Shown: piece after piece, positions 42,914 through 51,510 of the stretch
How positions within the stretch are numbered: position 1 is the first letter of the stretch
Layout of the letters: each line of letters opens with the position of its first letter
Assembly: GCF_045066735.1 (NCBI RefSeq)
Contig: NZ_JBISHH010000026.1
Location: 496,001 to 560,000, forward strand
Direction of reading: 5' to 3'
Source of the DNA: Algibacter sp045066735
GTDB lineage: Bacteria; Bacteroidota; Bacteroidia; Flavobacteriales; Flavobacteriaceae
DNA: 64,000 nucleotides
Program-made: the position numbers and the translations under genes
The notes under the pieces: generated by a model
Told to the model about the DNA's origin: nothing
Databases searched by the model: none
The model's input: only the letters and a program-made list of their open reading frames with translations

Positions 42914-44629
42914 ATGATTAAAAATTATTGGAATAAAGGAAAAAAACAAAAAACAGTAACCGTAATTGGGTTTATAATTTTACTGATTTTATTGTTTGTT
43001 TTACGAGACGATTACCAACCTGGTTTATTATTTATTAGAAAATACATTTTTGTAATTTTACTTAGTGCGGTAGTATTGTTTTTAGGCTTACGTAAGTTTA
43101 GAAATTCTGTAAGCACCGGCGGCAGATTGGGTATGCTTGCTGTTTTAATTGTATTCTTCGGTATATTATATGTGGTAGGGTGGCAGTTTCAAATGTACGA
43201 CTACATGAAAACTTACAACGTGTTTAATCATTTAAATCGTGTTGAAATAAACGAATTGCCCTTAACCCAAAACGAACGTATACAGCCTATGCGTAACGTG
43301 TATTCTATGGCTAACGAAAGTGTTGGTGAAACTAAAGATGTTTCGCTTCCGCATTTGGTGCGTATTGGAAATGAAAACAAGTGGACTATGGCTATACAAC
43401 CCACTGAAAAATACAGATGGCAAGGTATGACGGATAATACGGAAGAGGTTTTTGCTGTGTCGAGTACCACACCATTCCCTCGTTTTTCTAGTGAAAATCG
43501 TATTCCAGTAACATTTTCTATAGGCGAATCTTTGAAGTTTAGCCGAAACACTTACAATGCTGTCGTACAACGTTTTAATGTTTTTCAATTATTTACCATG
43601 GAACCTAGCGATACCTATTACATGAAAAATGATGCTGGTAAATGGGTAGAAGTGGTGAGTTTAATAAAATGGAAAGGCTTTTTGTTTCCATACCCAACCT
43701 ATGGCGGTGTTATGGTTATTGATAGTGGAGAACATGATTTTAATGATTATATCGAGCGTATTTTAATAGGGAAGGGAACGTATATAAGTCCTGAGGAAAT
43801 GAAAAATCATCCTTATTTAATAGGTCAGAATACATTGGCCGAAAAGGTATCACGTCTACAAGCTGAATCTTTAAAATTTTTAGGCGGTTTTAGCGATCCT
43901 TTACCATGGAATATGGAAACAGCTGTTAAGATTCCGAATTTGGCCGATGATCAAAACAAGCAACCTTTTGTAACCGATTTTAATTTTTCCGATACTAGTA
44001 CAAATGCTTACAGTGGCCTTTACCATTGGTTTGGTTTAGAACCTGTAGGCAGTGAGCGTACCAGTTTATCTTATAGTGTTTTTGTACCTGCAGATGGTAG
44101 TAATGCTTTTTACTATTACGATCATTCTTCTAAAAAGGAAGGTTACGCAGGAGTTTCTGCCATGCCTTTAAAGGTTATTGAATCTCGTAAAGAATTCGAT
44201 TGGTCTGTAAATAAGCCTGTGGAGTTTCGTCCGTATATAAAAGATATCGCAGGGCGTCGACGTATGTTTTTCTTAGGTACTATATCGGCAATTCGTGAAG
44301 ATTCTAATAATTTCGATGGTTCTGCAACTCCAGATTTAGCATTAGTAGATAGTGAATATCGAGATGTAGTTTGGATTGATGTAAAACACCCGAGTCAATG
44401 GAATAAAACAGTTTACGACCAGCTAAACGAAGCTTGGAGATCTAGTGAAGGTATTGGTAAGTATTTTCTAGAAGAAACTAAGCAAATTGATGCTGTACAA
44501 CAACCAACAGATTCTATAAAGCCAATGTCTAATGATGAGTTACTAAAACAACTTCAAGAAGAGAAAAAGGTATTAGAAATTGAAAAATTGAAGAAAGAAA
44601 TAGATTCGCTAAAAGCAGCTTCTAAATAG
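42914..44629 (+). CDS. Membrane-anchored protein with large soluble domain, last gene of the AAA operon
   Basis: The 571-aa protein has three or four N-terminal helices (VTVIGFIILLILLFVL, YIFVILLSAVVLFLGL, LGMLAVLIVFFGILYVVGWQF) and a soluble domain of about 440 residues. The soluble part is rich in aromatic beta-type motifs such as GFLFPYPTYGGVMVIDSG, DPLPWNMETAVKIP and SGLYHWFGLEPVG. A coiled-coil end follows (LLKQLQEEKKVLEIEKLKKE). No family is recognised. The soluble part would lie in the periplasm or, if topology is reversed, in the cytoplasm; positive charges at both ends leave this open. The terminator after it closes the operon. Confidence 0.83.
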   Translation: MIKNYWNKGKKQKTVTVIGFIILLILLFVLRDDYQPGLLFIRKYIFVILLSAVVLFLGLRKFRNSVSTGGRLGMLAVLIVFFGILYVVGWQFQMYDYMKTYNVFNHLNRVEINELPLTQNERIQPMRNVYSMANESVGETKDVSLPHLVRIGNENKWTMAIQPTEKYRWQGMTDNTEEVFAVSSTTPFPRFSSENRIPVTFSIGESLKFSRNTYNAVVQRFNVFQLFTMEPSDTYYMKNDAGKWVEVVSLIKWKGFLFPYPTYGGVMVIDSGEHDFNDYIERILIGKGTYISPEEMKNHPYLIGQNTLAEKVSRLQAESLKFLGGFSDPLPWNMETAVKIPNLADDQNKQPFVTDFNFSDTSTNAYSGLYHWFGLEPVGSERTSLSYSVFVPADGSNAFYYYDHSSKKEGYAGVSAMPLKVIESRKEFDWSVNKPVEFRPYIKDIAGRRRMFFLGTISAIREDSNNFDGSATPDLALVDSEYRDVVWIDVKHPSQWNKTVYDQLNEAWRSSEGIGKYFLEETKQIDAVQQPTDSIKPMSNDELLKQLQEEKKVLEIEKLKKEIDSLKAASK

Positions 44630-44635
44630 AGCTTT

Positions 44636-44676
44636 AAAAACCTTTCAGAATAAGTATTCTGAAAGGTTTTTTTTGA
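44636..44676 (+). terminator. Terminator closing the coiled-coil/AAA operon
   Basis: A 16-bp stem (44636-44651 with 44656-44671) with the AAGT loop and a T-run lies 6 nt after the last operon gene. Confidence 0.85.
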
Positions 44677-44729
44677 TTAAAACTGTAACATTTCATTCTA
44701 AATATCTACCTATATATTAAAGTTATATT

Positions 44730-45224
44730 ATGGGAGGATACATGGGTTTAGGCTTACAGCAGTGGATTTATTCTAGAGATCCGCAAAAAAAGATGTTCAA
44801 AAAACAACCTTTGAAATCTTTTACTGCGTTACCCAAATATTCACGAACCTTTAAATTGCAATCTAATAGAAAAGAGAACAAAAAACTAAACGGGTTAATA
44901 ACGATTCTTTTTGTTTTTAGCGCTTTACTATTGTCTATTTTTACAATTAATCACTTTGTAGATTATTCAGATAAACATAATCAAGATATCATCAACACTA
45001 AAAAGAAAAAAGATTTAGAAACGTTTTCATTTCTTGTAAATTCAGGAGAAAATCGTTTAATAAATAACCAAGCCCTTGGTGCATATTCTGAGTTTAAATT
45101 GGCTTATAATGTAAATCCAGAAAGTGAAAGATTGAATCAATTAATTATTGAAACACTAAGTGTACTTTGCTTTGATAATAATGAATTCTGTAAAGAACTA
45201 GACTATGCTTTGGAAGTTGAGTAA
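44730..45224 (+). CDS. Single-helix membrane protein with TPR-like C-terminal part
   Basis: The 164-aa protein has a basic cytoplasmic N-terminus (KKMFKKQPLKSFTALPK, NRKENKK), one helix (LNGLITILFVFSALLLSIFTINHF), then a helical external part with a TPR-like repeat, LINNQALGAYSEFKLAYNVNPESERLN. Two or three Cys near the C-terminus (LCFDNNEFCKEL) could form a disulfide. No family is recognised. It follows the operon terminator, so it is probably expressed separately. Confidence 0.75.
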   Translation: MGGYMGLGLQQWIYSRDPQKKMFKKQPLKSFTALPKYSRTFKLQSNRKENKKLNGLITILFVFSALLLSIFTINHFVDYSDKHNQDIINTKKKKDLETFSFLVNSGENRLINNQALGAYSEFKLAYNVNPESERLNQLIIETLSVLCFDNNEFCKELDYALEVE

Positions 45225-45434
45225 AAATTAAAAATGTCGCTAAAACTGTGTTTATCTGGCAAGAACTGACAGATTTACTGATTATTAAAATTTTTATTTC
45301 AAAAACTTATAAAAATCATCATTTACTGCTATTAAAGGGATACAAGTGGTTTCTTCTAATAATAATTTAGCAATTTACTAGTTTTTTAATATTCATTACC
45401 ACATTTTGGCTTTTGGCTTGGTTTTGGTGGATAC

Positions 45435-45464
45435 TTGTTTAGAAAGTTTAAACTAAAATATTTG
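45435..45464 (+). promoter_or_regulatory. Near-consensus promoter of the FKBP gene
   Basis: TTG (45435-45437), a 19-nt spacer and AATATTTG (45457-45464) differ from TTG-N(17-23)-TAnnTTTG at one position. The leader would be about 45 nt. The rest of the gap 45225-45514 shows no gene; TTGGC occurs twice near 45408-45421 without a sigma-54 partner. Confidence 0.5.
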
Positions 45465-45514
45465 CTGCGTAAGAATTATGCAAAGACTATTTTTAAAAAA
45501 TTAAGTATTATAGT

Positions 45515-45943
45515 ATGAGTCAAGTAAAAGAGAATAACACGGTAAAAGTAAATTACACAGGTAAATTAACCGACGGACAAGTTTTTGATAGTTCAGAAGG
45601 GAAAGAGCCAGTAGAATTTACTTTAGGACAAGGACAACTAATTCCTGGTTTTGAGAAAGGGTTAATCGACATGAAAGTGAATGAGAAAAAAACCATTACC
45701 ATTGCTAAAGAAGAAGCATATGGCGAGGTTAATGCAAATCTAATTCAAGAGGTTCAAAAATCAGAACTTCCTCAAGAAATGGCTCCTGAAGTTGGTATGG
45801 GCTTAGTGTCTAGGTCTCCAGACGGTCAAGAATTTAATTTAGTTGTTGTAGAAGTTAAAGAAGAATCTATTGTTGTAGATGGAAATCATCCTTTAGCAGG
45901 TAAAGATCTTGTTTTTGATCTTGAAGTTTTAGAGATTAAATAA
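45515..45943 (+). CDS. FKBP-type peptidyl-prolyl isomerase (SlyD-like)
   Basis: The 142-aa protein starts with KVNYTGKLTDGQVFDSSEG, the FKBP active-site region, then GQGQLIPGFEKGLIDMKVNEKK. The insert-in-flap segment is of the SlyD type (EVQKSELPQEMAPEVGMGLV), and the domain closes with DLVFDLEVLEI. It lacks the His/Cys-rich metal-binding tail of E. coli SlyD. It catalyses prolyl cis-trans isomerisation and has chaperone activity through the flap insert. Confidence 0.95.
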   Translation: MSQVKENNTVKVNYTGKLTDGQVFDSSEGKEPVEFTLGQGQLIPGFEKGLIDMKVNEKKTITIAKEEAYGEVNANLIQEVQKSELPQEMAPEVGMGLVSRSPDGQEFNLVVVEVKEESIVVDGNHPLAGKDLVFDLEVLEIK

Positions 45944-45961
45944 ATACAACACTTATTTTAT

Positions 45962-46018
45962 AAAAACCCGACCTTATTTGCTTAATGTTTTTAAGTAAAT
46001 AAGGTCGGGTTTTATTTT
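45962..46018 (+). terminator. Terminator of the FKBP gene
   Basis: A 23-bp stem (45963-45985 with 45991-46013), with one G-T pair, encloses the loop TGTTT. It ends in TTTTATTTTTG. Repeat copy C lies immediately beyond. Confidence 0.88.
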
Positions 46019-46037
46019 TGTAGAAAACAATAATTTG

Positions 46038-46134
46038 GGCGTTACCCGAAAAGGGTCGGGCTTTACGTTACAAATCCTCGCAAGCCCAATTCCATTGGTC
46101 TCACTGTGGGTTTTTCACTGCAATCCCTAACGCA
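46038..46134 (+). repeat. Dispersed intergenic repeat, copy C
   Basis: The block begins GGCGTTACCCGAAAAGGGTC, has GTCGGGCTTTACGTTACAAAT and TTTTTCACTGCAATCCC, and ends CTAACGCAGG. It matches copy A (8495-8583, minus strand) over both ends and part of the centre. The ends carry the words GCGTT and AACGC, an inverted terminal match typical of a small mobile or structured element. It lies between the FKBP and histidine kinase genes. Confidence 0.82.
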
Positions 46135-46214
46135 GGTATCTATTATACATCATTTTTGTACTGCTATTGTTTATTCCTATAACACAAAAAAGTAAAGCTT
46201 ACCCTATTTAATTT

Positions 46215-47408
46215 TTACTTGGCAACATTAAAAGTAAAGGTGCTGCCTTTATCTATTTCCGATTCGAGTTTAATGGTTCCTCCCAATTTTTTAACTAAGT
46301 TTTTTACTGTAAACAAACCAATACCAGTACCCTTATTGCCTTTAACATCTACTTGGTTATTATTGTTAAAAAGTTTAAAAACTTGGTCTTGTTGCTCCTT
46401 TGCAATACCATTTCCATTATCTGTAACCGTAAATATGTAGTCGGTTTTATTTTCAGAGAAGTTTAAAATAACTTCTGGTTTGTGCTTGTTATTGTATTTA
46501 AAGGCATTATCAACTAAATTTATTAGTATTTGGGTTACTGCCGCTTTTATTATAAAAATATTATCGTTGTATGTGCCAACTTTAAATTGGTCGTGACTTA
46601 ATGAATGGATCCGTTGTATGTCTTCAAAAACAGAATTTAACTGTACATATTCTTTATCAGCATTTAACAATTCACTAGCCTTATAATGAATTAGAATACC
46701 ATCAATGTAATTTTTTAAAGACTCTGCGGACTCTTCAATAAAACTAATATACTCTATAGATTCACTTGAAAATATATTGGCTTCATCTTCTTTTAAAAAA
46801 GTAGTTAAAGACATTATGTTAGCTAAAGGCGATTTTAGGTCATGAGACACATGGCTGGCAAATTTGCCAAGTTCATTATTACGATCTAGTAATTCCTGTT
46901 TAGATTCAGCGAGTAATCTATTATTTAATCTTAAATCAAATAAATTTAAAACCTGTTTCGAGATTGTAATAAGTGCTTTCTGTTGCGTTTCAGTTAATTT
47001 TCTAGGTACGTGGTCATATACACATAAGGTTCCCAAAGCAAAACCTTCTTTAGTAATTAAAGGTACACCAGCGTAAAAAATAGCATTTACGCCATCAACG
47101 AGCGGGTTGTCTTTAAAGCGTATATCTTTTCTAGCATCTTCAACTATAAATATATCATCTTGTAAAATGGCGTGTCCACAAAAAGAAATGTTTCGCGGAG
47201 ACTCTTGTATATCGATACCATGATGTGATTTTAAAAAATTACGATCAGAATCTAACAGTGTTATTAATGAAATAGGAACTTCACAAATAGTAGCCACCAA
47301 GCTAGTTATGTTATCGAAGTCACTTTCCGGTAGCGTATCTAGTAGTTTATATTGATTAAGTTGCGCAAGGCGTTCTCTTTCATTTTTAGGGAAATCTGGT
47401 GCTATCAT
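46215..47408 (-). CDS. GAF-domain sensor histidine kinase (soluble)
   Basis: The 397-aa protein has no membrane helix. The GAF domain (about 20-165) includes FDNITSLVATICEVPISLITLLD and GTLCVYDHVPRKL. The HisKA domain has phospho-acceptor His189 in FASHVSHDLKSPLANI. The HATPase has NLVDNAFKYN (N-box), TVTDNGNGI (G1) and KGTGIGLFTVKNL (G2). It probably senses a small ligand or redox state in the cytoplasm. No response regulator is adjacent, so it is an orphan kinase. Confidence 0.94.
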   Translation of the reverse strand: MIAPDFPKNERERLAQLNQYKLLDTLPESDFDNITSLVATICEVPISLITLLDSDRNFLKSHHGIDIQESPRNISFCGHAILQDDIFIVEDARKDIRFKDNPLVDGVNAIFYAGVPLITKEGFALGTLCVYDHVPRKLTETQQKALITISKQVLNLFDLRLNNRLLAESKQELLDRNNELGKFASHVSHDLKSPLANIMSLTTFLKEDEANIFSSESIEYISFIEESAESLKNYIDGILIHYKASELLNADKEYVQLNSVFEDIQRIHSLSHDQFKVGTYNDNIFIIKAAVTQILINLVDNAFKYNNKHKPEVILNFSENKTDYIFTVTDNGNGIAKEQQDQVFKLFNNNNQVDVKGNKGTGIGLFTVKNLVKKLGGTIKLESEIDKGSTFTFNVAK

Positions 47409-47571
47409 TTTACTGAGTCTTTAGGGCTGAGTGCTCTTTATGATACGAAAATAATGATAATTTAGTTTTAGCATTATCAAAAACTTACTAAAACGGTTAA
47501 ATTAAAGAGAGAAATGCTTTATTGTTAAAAAAAACTTGAATTCGTCTATTTTTTTTGAAAAGATCTAGCTG

Positions 47572-48357
47572 CTAAAAACCTTCAAAAACACCCAATCCAA
47601 AAAGAGCAAAATCGTATTTTACGGGATCGGCTTTATCCAGTTTTCTTAAATTTGTGTCTAATTCAAAAAGCGCTTTGGCATCGTTTTGTTTTCGATCTAA
47701 TAGTCCTAGTTTGCGAGCAACATTTCCAGAATGCACATCTAAAGGACAGGATAGTAGACTAGGCGATAAGCTTTTCCAAATACCAAAATCTACTCCTGTA
47801 TTATCATCTCGAACCATCCAGCGTAAAAACATGTTAATGCGCTTTGCGGCCGATTTCCTTAATGGATCGCTCACATGTTTTTCGGTTCGTTTTAGATGAT
47901 CGATCTCGAAAAAAGTACGTTTAAATTCAGATATAGAAGTTTGTAAAAAGGCATGGTCCGCATGTTTAGCGAAAACAGCTTCTAGACCGCCATGGTTTTT
48001 ATAAATATGCTGTAGTGATTTTATAAATTGTACACAATCGTTACCATTAAAAGTGCGATGCACAAAAGGTAGAAGCCTCTCTAAATCGTCTTCGGTATGG
48101 TTTAGAACAAAATCGAAAGGGGAATGATCTAAGAGTCCCATTAATTTATTAGCATTGTTAATAATACTTTTTCTATTTCCCCAAGCAATGGTTGCGGCAA
48201 GAAACCCAGCAATTTCTATGTCTTCTTTTTTAGAGAATTGATGAGGAATTTGAATGGGATCGCTATCAATAAATTTAGGACTATTAAACTCGTAAACCTT
48301 GGTGTCTAAAAATTCTTTAAGTTCTTGTTTGGTTAGTTTTTTCGATTTCTTTGTCAT
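47572..48357 (-). CDS. TIGR02757-family protein (DUF2400)
   Basis: The 261-aa protein matches the TIGR02757 family: DPIQIPHQFSKKEDIEIAGFLAATIAWGNRKSIINN at the N-terminus, FVHRTFNGNDCVQFI, and a C-terminal RKSAAKRINMFLRWMVRDD and CPLDVHSGNVARKLGL. The latter resembles helix-hairpin-helix DNA glycosylase folds, and these proteins have been placed near the HhH-GPD superfamily, though the function is unproven. Confidence 0.9.
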   Translation of the reverse strand: MTKKSKKLTKQELKEFLDTKVYEFNSPKFIDSDPIQIPHQFSKKEDIEIAGFLAATIAWGNRKSIINNANKLMGLLDHSPFDFVLNHTEDDLERLLPFVHRTFNGNDCVQFIKSLQHIYKNHGGLEAVFAKHADHAFLQTSISEFKRTFFEIDHLKRTEKHVSDPLRKSAAKRINMFLRWMVRDDNTGVDFGIWKSLSPSLLSCPLDVHSGNVARKLGLLDRKQNDAKALFELDTNLRKLDKADPVKYDFALFGLGVFEGF

Positions 48358-48442
48358 AATAAAACAAAAATATTGTAATAAGTTGACTTTTCACTCGTCT
48401 TATCCATCAATTAAAAACTAAATTCGTGGCTCAGTTATTTTT

Positions 48443-49609
48443 ATGAGGTCTTCAAAGCATATTTTACCAATTATTGTGTTTTCACAATTTTGCTGTACAT
48501 CATTGTGGTTTGCTACAAATGGAGTTATTGAAGATTTAGTATCTAATTTTACGTTAGATAGTTCGGCTTTAGGACATCTTTCGTCGGCAGTGCAATTTGG
48601 TTTCATTATTGGTACATTTTTATTTGCGCTTCTAACGGTTACAGATCGTTTCTCTCCTTCAAAAGTTTTTTTCGTAAGTGCCACATCGGCGGCTATTTTT
48701 AATCTTCTTATTGTTTTAGAACAAAATAGCTTATTTAGTTTATTAATGTTTCGTTTTTTTACCGGTTTTTTTTTAGCAGGTATTTATCCGGTAGGTATGA
48801 AAATAGCAGCCGATTATTATAATAAAGGCCTAGGGAAATCTCTGGGGTATTTGGTAGGAGCTTTAGTTTTAGGCACTGCCTTTCCTCATATTTTAAAAGG
48901 ATTTGGAAGCACTTTTCTATGGCAACACATTATATACACAACAACGATGTTAGCTATACTTGGCGGTATTGTTATGCTTGTTTTTGTGCCTAATGGACCT
49001 TACAGAAAGGCGGTTACAAAATTTGATGTTTCCGTACTTTTTAACGTATTTAAAGTACGTGATTTTAGAAAGGCAGCTTTCGGTTATTTTGGCCACATGT
49101 GGGAATTATATACCTTTTGGGCTTTTGTGCCTATACTTCTAAGTGGGTATTTAGAGTATCACCCAAACTTAACTTTTAGTATACCGTTATTAAGCTTTTT
49201 AATTATAGCATCTGGTGGTGTTGCTTGTGTCATTTCGGGTTATTTATCCCAAGCATTTGGAATTAAGAAAATAGGAGCAATGGCACTCTTTCTTTCTGGT
49301 GTATGTTGTTTAGTTTCTCCTTTATTTTTTAATCTAGAATCGGAAACCGTATTTATTGTGTTTTTGGTGCTTTGGGGTATGGTTGTCGTAGCCGATTCTC
49401 CTTTGTTTTCGACCTTAGTTGCTCAAAATGTGAGCGCGGAGCATAAAGGCACAGCGTTAACTATTGTTAACTCTATTGGTTTTGCTATTACTATTGCTAG
49501 TATTCAATTGGCCACTAGTTTAATAGACGTTATAGAAGTTAAATATTTGTTTTTATTTATTGCTATCGGTCCGGTTTTAGGACTCGTTGGCCTTTTAAAG
49601 AAAAACTAG
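48443..49609 (+). CDS. MFS transporter
   Basis: The 388-aa protein has about 12 helices. CTSLWFATNGVIEDLV in helix 1 and GFFLAGIYPVGMKIAADYY in helix 4-5 resemble the NarK/cyanate-type MFS branch. Helices 7-12 include the typical VVADSPLFSTLVAQN stretch. It is an inner-membrane transporter of unknown substrate. Its stop overlaps the stop of the convergent LolD-like gene by 4 nt. Confidence 0.9.
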   Translation: MRSSKHILPIIVFSQFCCTSLWFATNGVIEDLVSNFTLDSSALGHLSSAVQFGFIIGTFLFALLTVTDRFSPSKVFFVSATSAAIFNLLIVLEQNSLFSLLMFRFFTGFFLAGIYPVGMKIAADYYNKGLGKSLGYLVGALVLGTAFPHILKGFGSTFLWQHIIYTTTMLAILGGIVMLVFVPNGPYRKAVTKFDVSVLFNVFKVRDFRKAAFGYFGHMWELYTFWAFVPILLSGYLEYHPNLTFSIPLLSFLIIASGGVACVISGYLSQAFGIKKIGAMALFLSGVCCLVSPLFFNLESETVFIVFLVLWGMVVVADSPLFSTLVAQNVSAEHKGTALTIVNSIGFAITIASIQLATSLIDVIEVKYLFLFIAIGPVLGLVGLLKKN

Positions 49610-50268
49610 TTTACAATTTTCCCATCTACCATGGTTAGTTTTCTATCGGCGAGGTTAGCCAGTTCTTCATTGTGGGTTACAATCACGAAAGTTTGTCCGA
49701 ATTCGTCTCGTAATTTAAAAAACAAACTATGCAGATTCTCGGCAGATTCACTATCTAAATTTCCCGAAGGTTCATCGGCAAAAATTAAAGCGGGACTATT
49801 AATAAGAGCTCTAGCCACAGCAACACGTTGTTGCTCTCCTCCAGATAATTCGTTAGGTTTATGGTTGTATCGGTGCGACAAGCCTAGAAAATCTAGCAAT
49901 TCTTTAGCGCGCTTTTCTGCATCTTTTTTATTTGTTCCTTTTATAAAAGCAGGTAAACAAACATTTTCTATAGCTGTAAATTCAGGAAGTAATTGATGAA
50001 ATTGAAAGATGAAACCAATATGCTCGTTTCTAAATTTAGCCAAAGCTTTATCGTTAAGCTCGCCAATATTGGTGTTGTTTATTAATAACTCAAAACCTGC
50101 AACAGGCGAGGCTTTATCTAAGGTTCCTAAAATTTGTAAAAGAGTTGTTTTTCCTGCACCCGAAGCACCCACAATAGATACCACTTCACTAGGTTTAATA
50201 TGTATATCAACACCTTTTAGAACTTGTAAATCGTCGTAGAACTTCTGAATGTTTTTTGCTTTAATCAT
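49606..50268 (-). CDS. ABC transporter ATP-binding protein (LolD/MacB-like)
   Basis: The 220-aa ATPase has Walker A GASGAGKTT at 34-42, the Q-loop region FIFQFHQLLPEFTAIENV, signature LSGGEQQRVAVARAL, Walker B ALIFADEPSGNLD and switch VTHNEEL. The sequence resembles LolD, which drives lipoprotein release from the inner membrane with LolC/E permeases. No permease is adjacent, so the partner must be elsewhere in the genome. Confidence 0.92.
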   Translation of the reverse strand: MIKAKNIQKFYDDLQVLKGVDIHIKPSEVVSIVGASGAGKTTLLQILGTLDKASPVAGFELLINNTNIGELNDKALAKFRNEHIGFIFQFHQLLPEFTAIENVCLPAFIKGTNKKDAEKRAKELLDFLGLSHRYNHKPNELSGGEQQRVAVARALINSPALIFADEPSGNLDSESAENLHSLFFKLRDEFGQTFVIVTHNEELANLADRKLTMVDGKIVN

Positions 50269-50389
50269 CTAAAAAAAATATAGGCGTGAAATTACTACTT
50301 TAAGTTGTGCCGTACAATTTTGAATCAATTTTATTGTATAGTCCTTTTTTAGACTTATATTTATTTTCAAAATTAAACTATAGTACAAG

Positions 50390-50977
50390 ATGCCTTACAG
50401 AAAGCTAGAAGAATACAATATGCAGGTTACCGATGATGTTAAAAATAGATACCGAAACATCATTGAAGATTTAGGTGAAGATACCGAGCGCGAAGGTTTA
50501 GTAAAAACTCCAGAACGTGCAGCAAAGGCCATGCAGTTTTTAACTCAAGGTTACGATCAAGATCCTGTTGAAATATTAAAAGGCGCTATGTTTAAGGAGT
50601 CTTATAATGAAATGGTTATTGTAAAAGATATTGAGTTGTATTCACTTTGCGAGCATCATATATTACCGTTTTTTGGAAAGGCGCACATAGCCTACATTCC
50701 AAATGGCCATATTGTAGGTTTAAGTAAATTGCCTAGAATTGTAGATGTCTTTGCTAGACGTTTACAAGTGCAAGAACGCTTAACAGAACAAATTTTAGAT
50801 TGTATAAACGATACCTTAAAACCTCAAGGAGTTGCTGTTGTTATTGAAGCATCGCACATGTGCATGATGATGCGCGGTGTACAAAAACAAAACTCCATAA
50901 CCACAACTTCTGGATTTAGAGGGCAATTTGAGAAAATTGAAACTAGAAACGAGTTTTTAAAATTAATAGGGAAGTAG
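50390..50977 (+). CDS. folE: GTP cyclohydrolase I (FolE)
   Basis: The 195-aa enzyme converts GTP to 7,8-dihydroneopterin triphosphate, the first step of folate and pterin synthesis. It has TPERAAKAMQFLTQGY near residues 39-54, the zinc ligands in SLCEHHILPFFG and the later SHMCMMMRGVQK (Cys, His, Cys), and VGLSKLPRIVDVFARRLQVQE. The motif set is complete and the length normal. Confidence 0.96.
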   Translation: MPYRKLEEYNMQVTDDVKNRYRNIIEDLGEDTEREGLVKTPERAAKAMQFLTQGYDQDPVEILKGAMFKESYNEMVIVKDIELYSLCEHHILPFFGKAHIAYIPNGHIVGLSKLPRIVDVFARRLQVQERLTEQILDCINDTLKPQGVAVVIEASHMCMMMRGVQKQNSITTTSGFRGQFEKIETRNEFLKLIGK

Positions 50978-51034
50978 TCTTTCAATAAACTTGGTATGTT
51001 TCTTGTTTATAAAAAAGTATAAATTACTATTTAA

Positions 51035-51313
51035 ATGAACAAATACAAAAAATTAGCCATAAGTATTGCCTTTGATGCTTTAGGTTACGTCTCTTTCGTA
51101 ATTCCAGGTTTTGGAGAATTTACCGATGTGGTATGGGCTCCTGTTTCAGCTTGGTTAATGACGAAGCTTTACAAAGGTAAACCCGGTAAAATAGCAGCTG
51201 TAATTTCTTTTCTAGAAGAAGCAGCGCCTGGTTTAGACGTTATTCCAACATTTACACTTATGTGGCTATACACCTATGTTTATAAAGCAAAGGAAACTAT
51301 TATAGAAGTTTAA
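51035..51313 (+). CDS. Small hydrophobic protein, 92 aa, of unknown function
   Basis: A compact, mostly hydrophobic protein with LAISIAFDALGYVSFVIPGFGEFTDVVWAP and a probable second helix in VIPTFTLMWLYTYVYK. No signal peptide cleavage site and no recognised domain. Similar short proteins with this GYVSFVIPGFGE run are common in Flavobacteriaceae in my memory, but the function is unknown. Confidence 0.75.
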   Translation: MNKYKKLAISIAFDALGYVSFVIPGFGEFTDVVWAPVSAWLMTKLYKGKPGKIAAVISFLEEAAPGLDVIPTFTLMWLYTYVYKAKETIIEV

Positions 51314-51444
51314 TTGAAAACTGTTAAATTGGTTAACCAATTTAGTGATAATTTACAATTTAAAGGATTTAATGAGTGAATTTTAAATAATTAGGCTAAA
51401 GAAATAGAAGACTTATAATTCTATTTGATAAGTTATTTTTTTTA

Positions 51445-51474
51445 TTGACTTCCCATAAAACATTCGTATTTTTG
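51445..51474 (+). promoter_or_regulatory. Consensus Bacteroidota promoter of lpdA
   Basis: TTG (51445-51447), a 19-nt spacer and TATTTTTG (51467-51474) match the consensus exactly. The lpdA ATG at 51511 gives a leader of about 30 nt. The -33 TTG is itself in frame with lpdA and should not be taken as its start codon. Confidence 0.75.
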
Positions 51475-51510
51475 ATTTTATATTACAATAATAAACTTCA
51501 AAAAAATATT

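Noticed and set aside
45400..45440. Sigma-54 promoter upstream of the FKBP gene
   Set aside because: TTGGC occurs twice, but no partner GC at the required 10-nt distance was found; a near-consensus TTG-N19-AAnnTTTG promoter explains the gene better.
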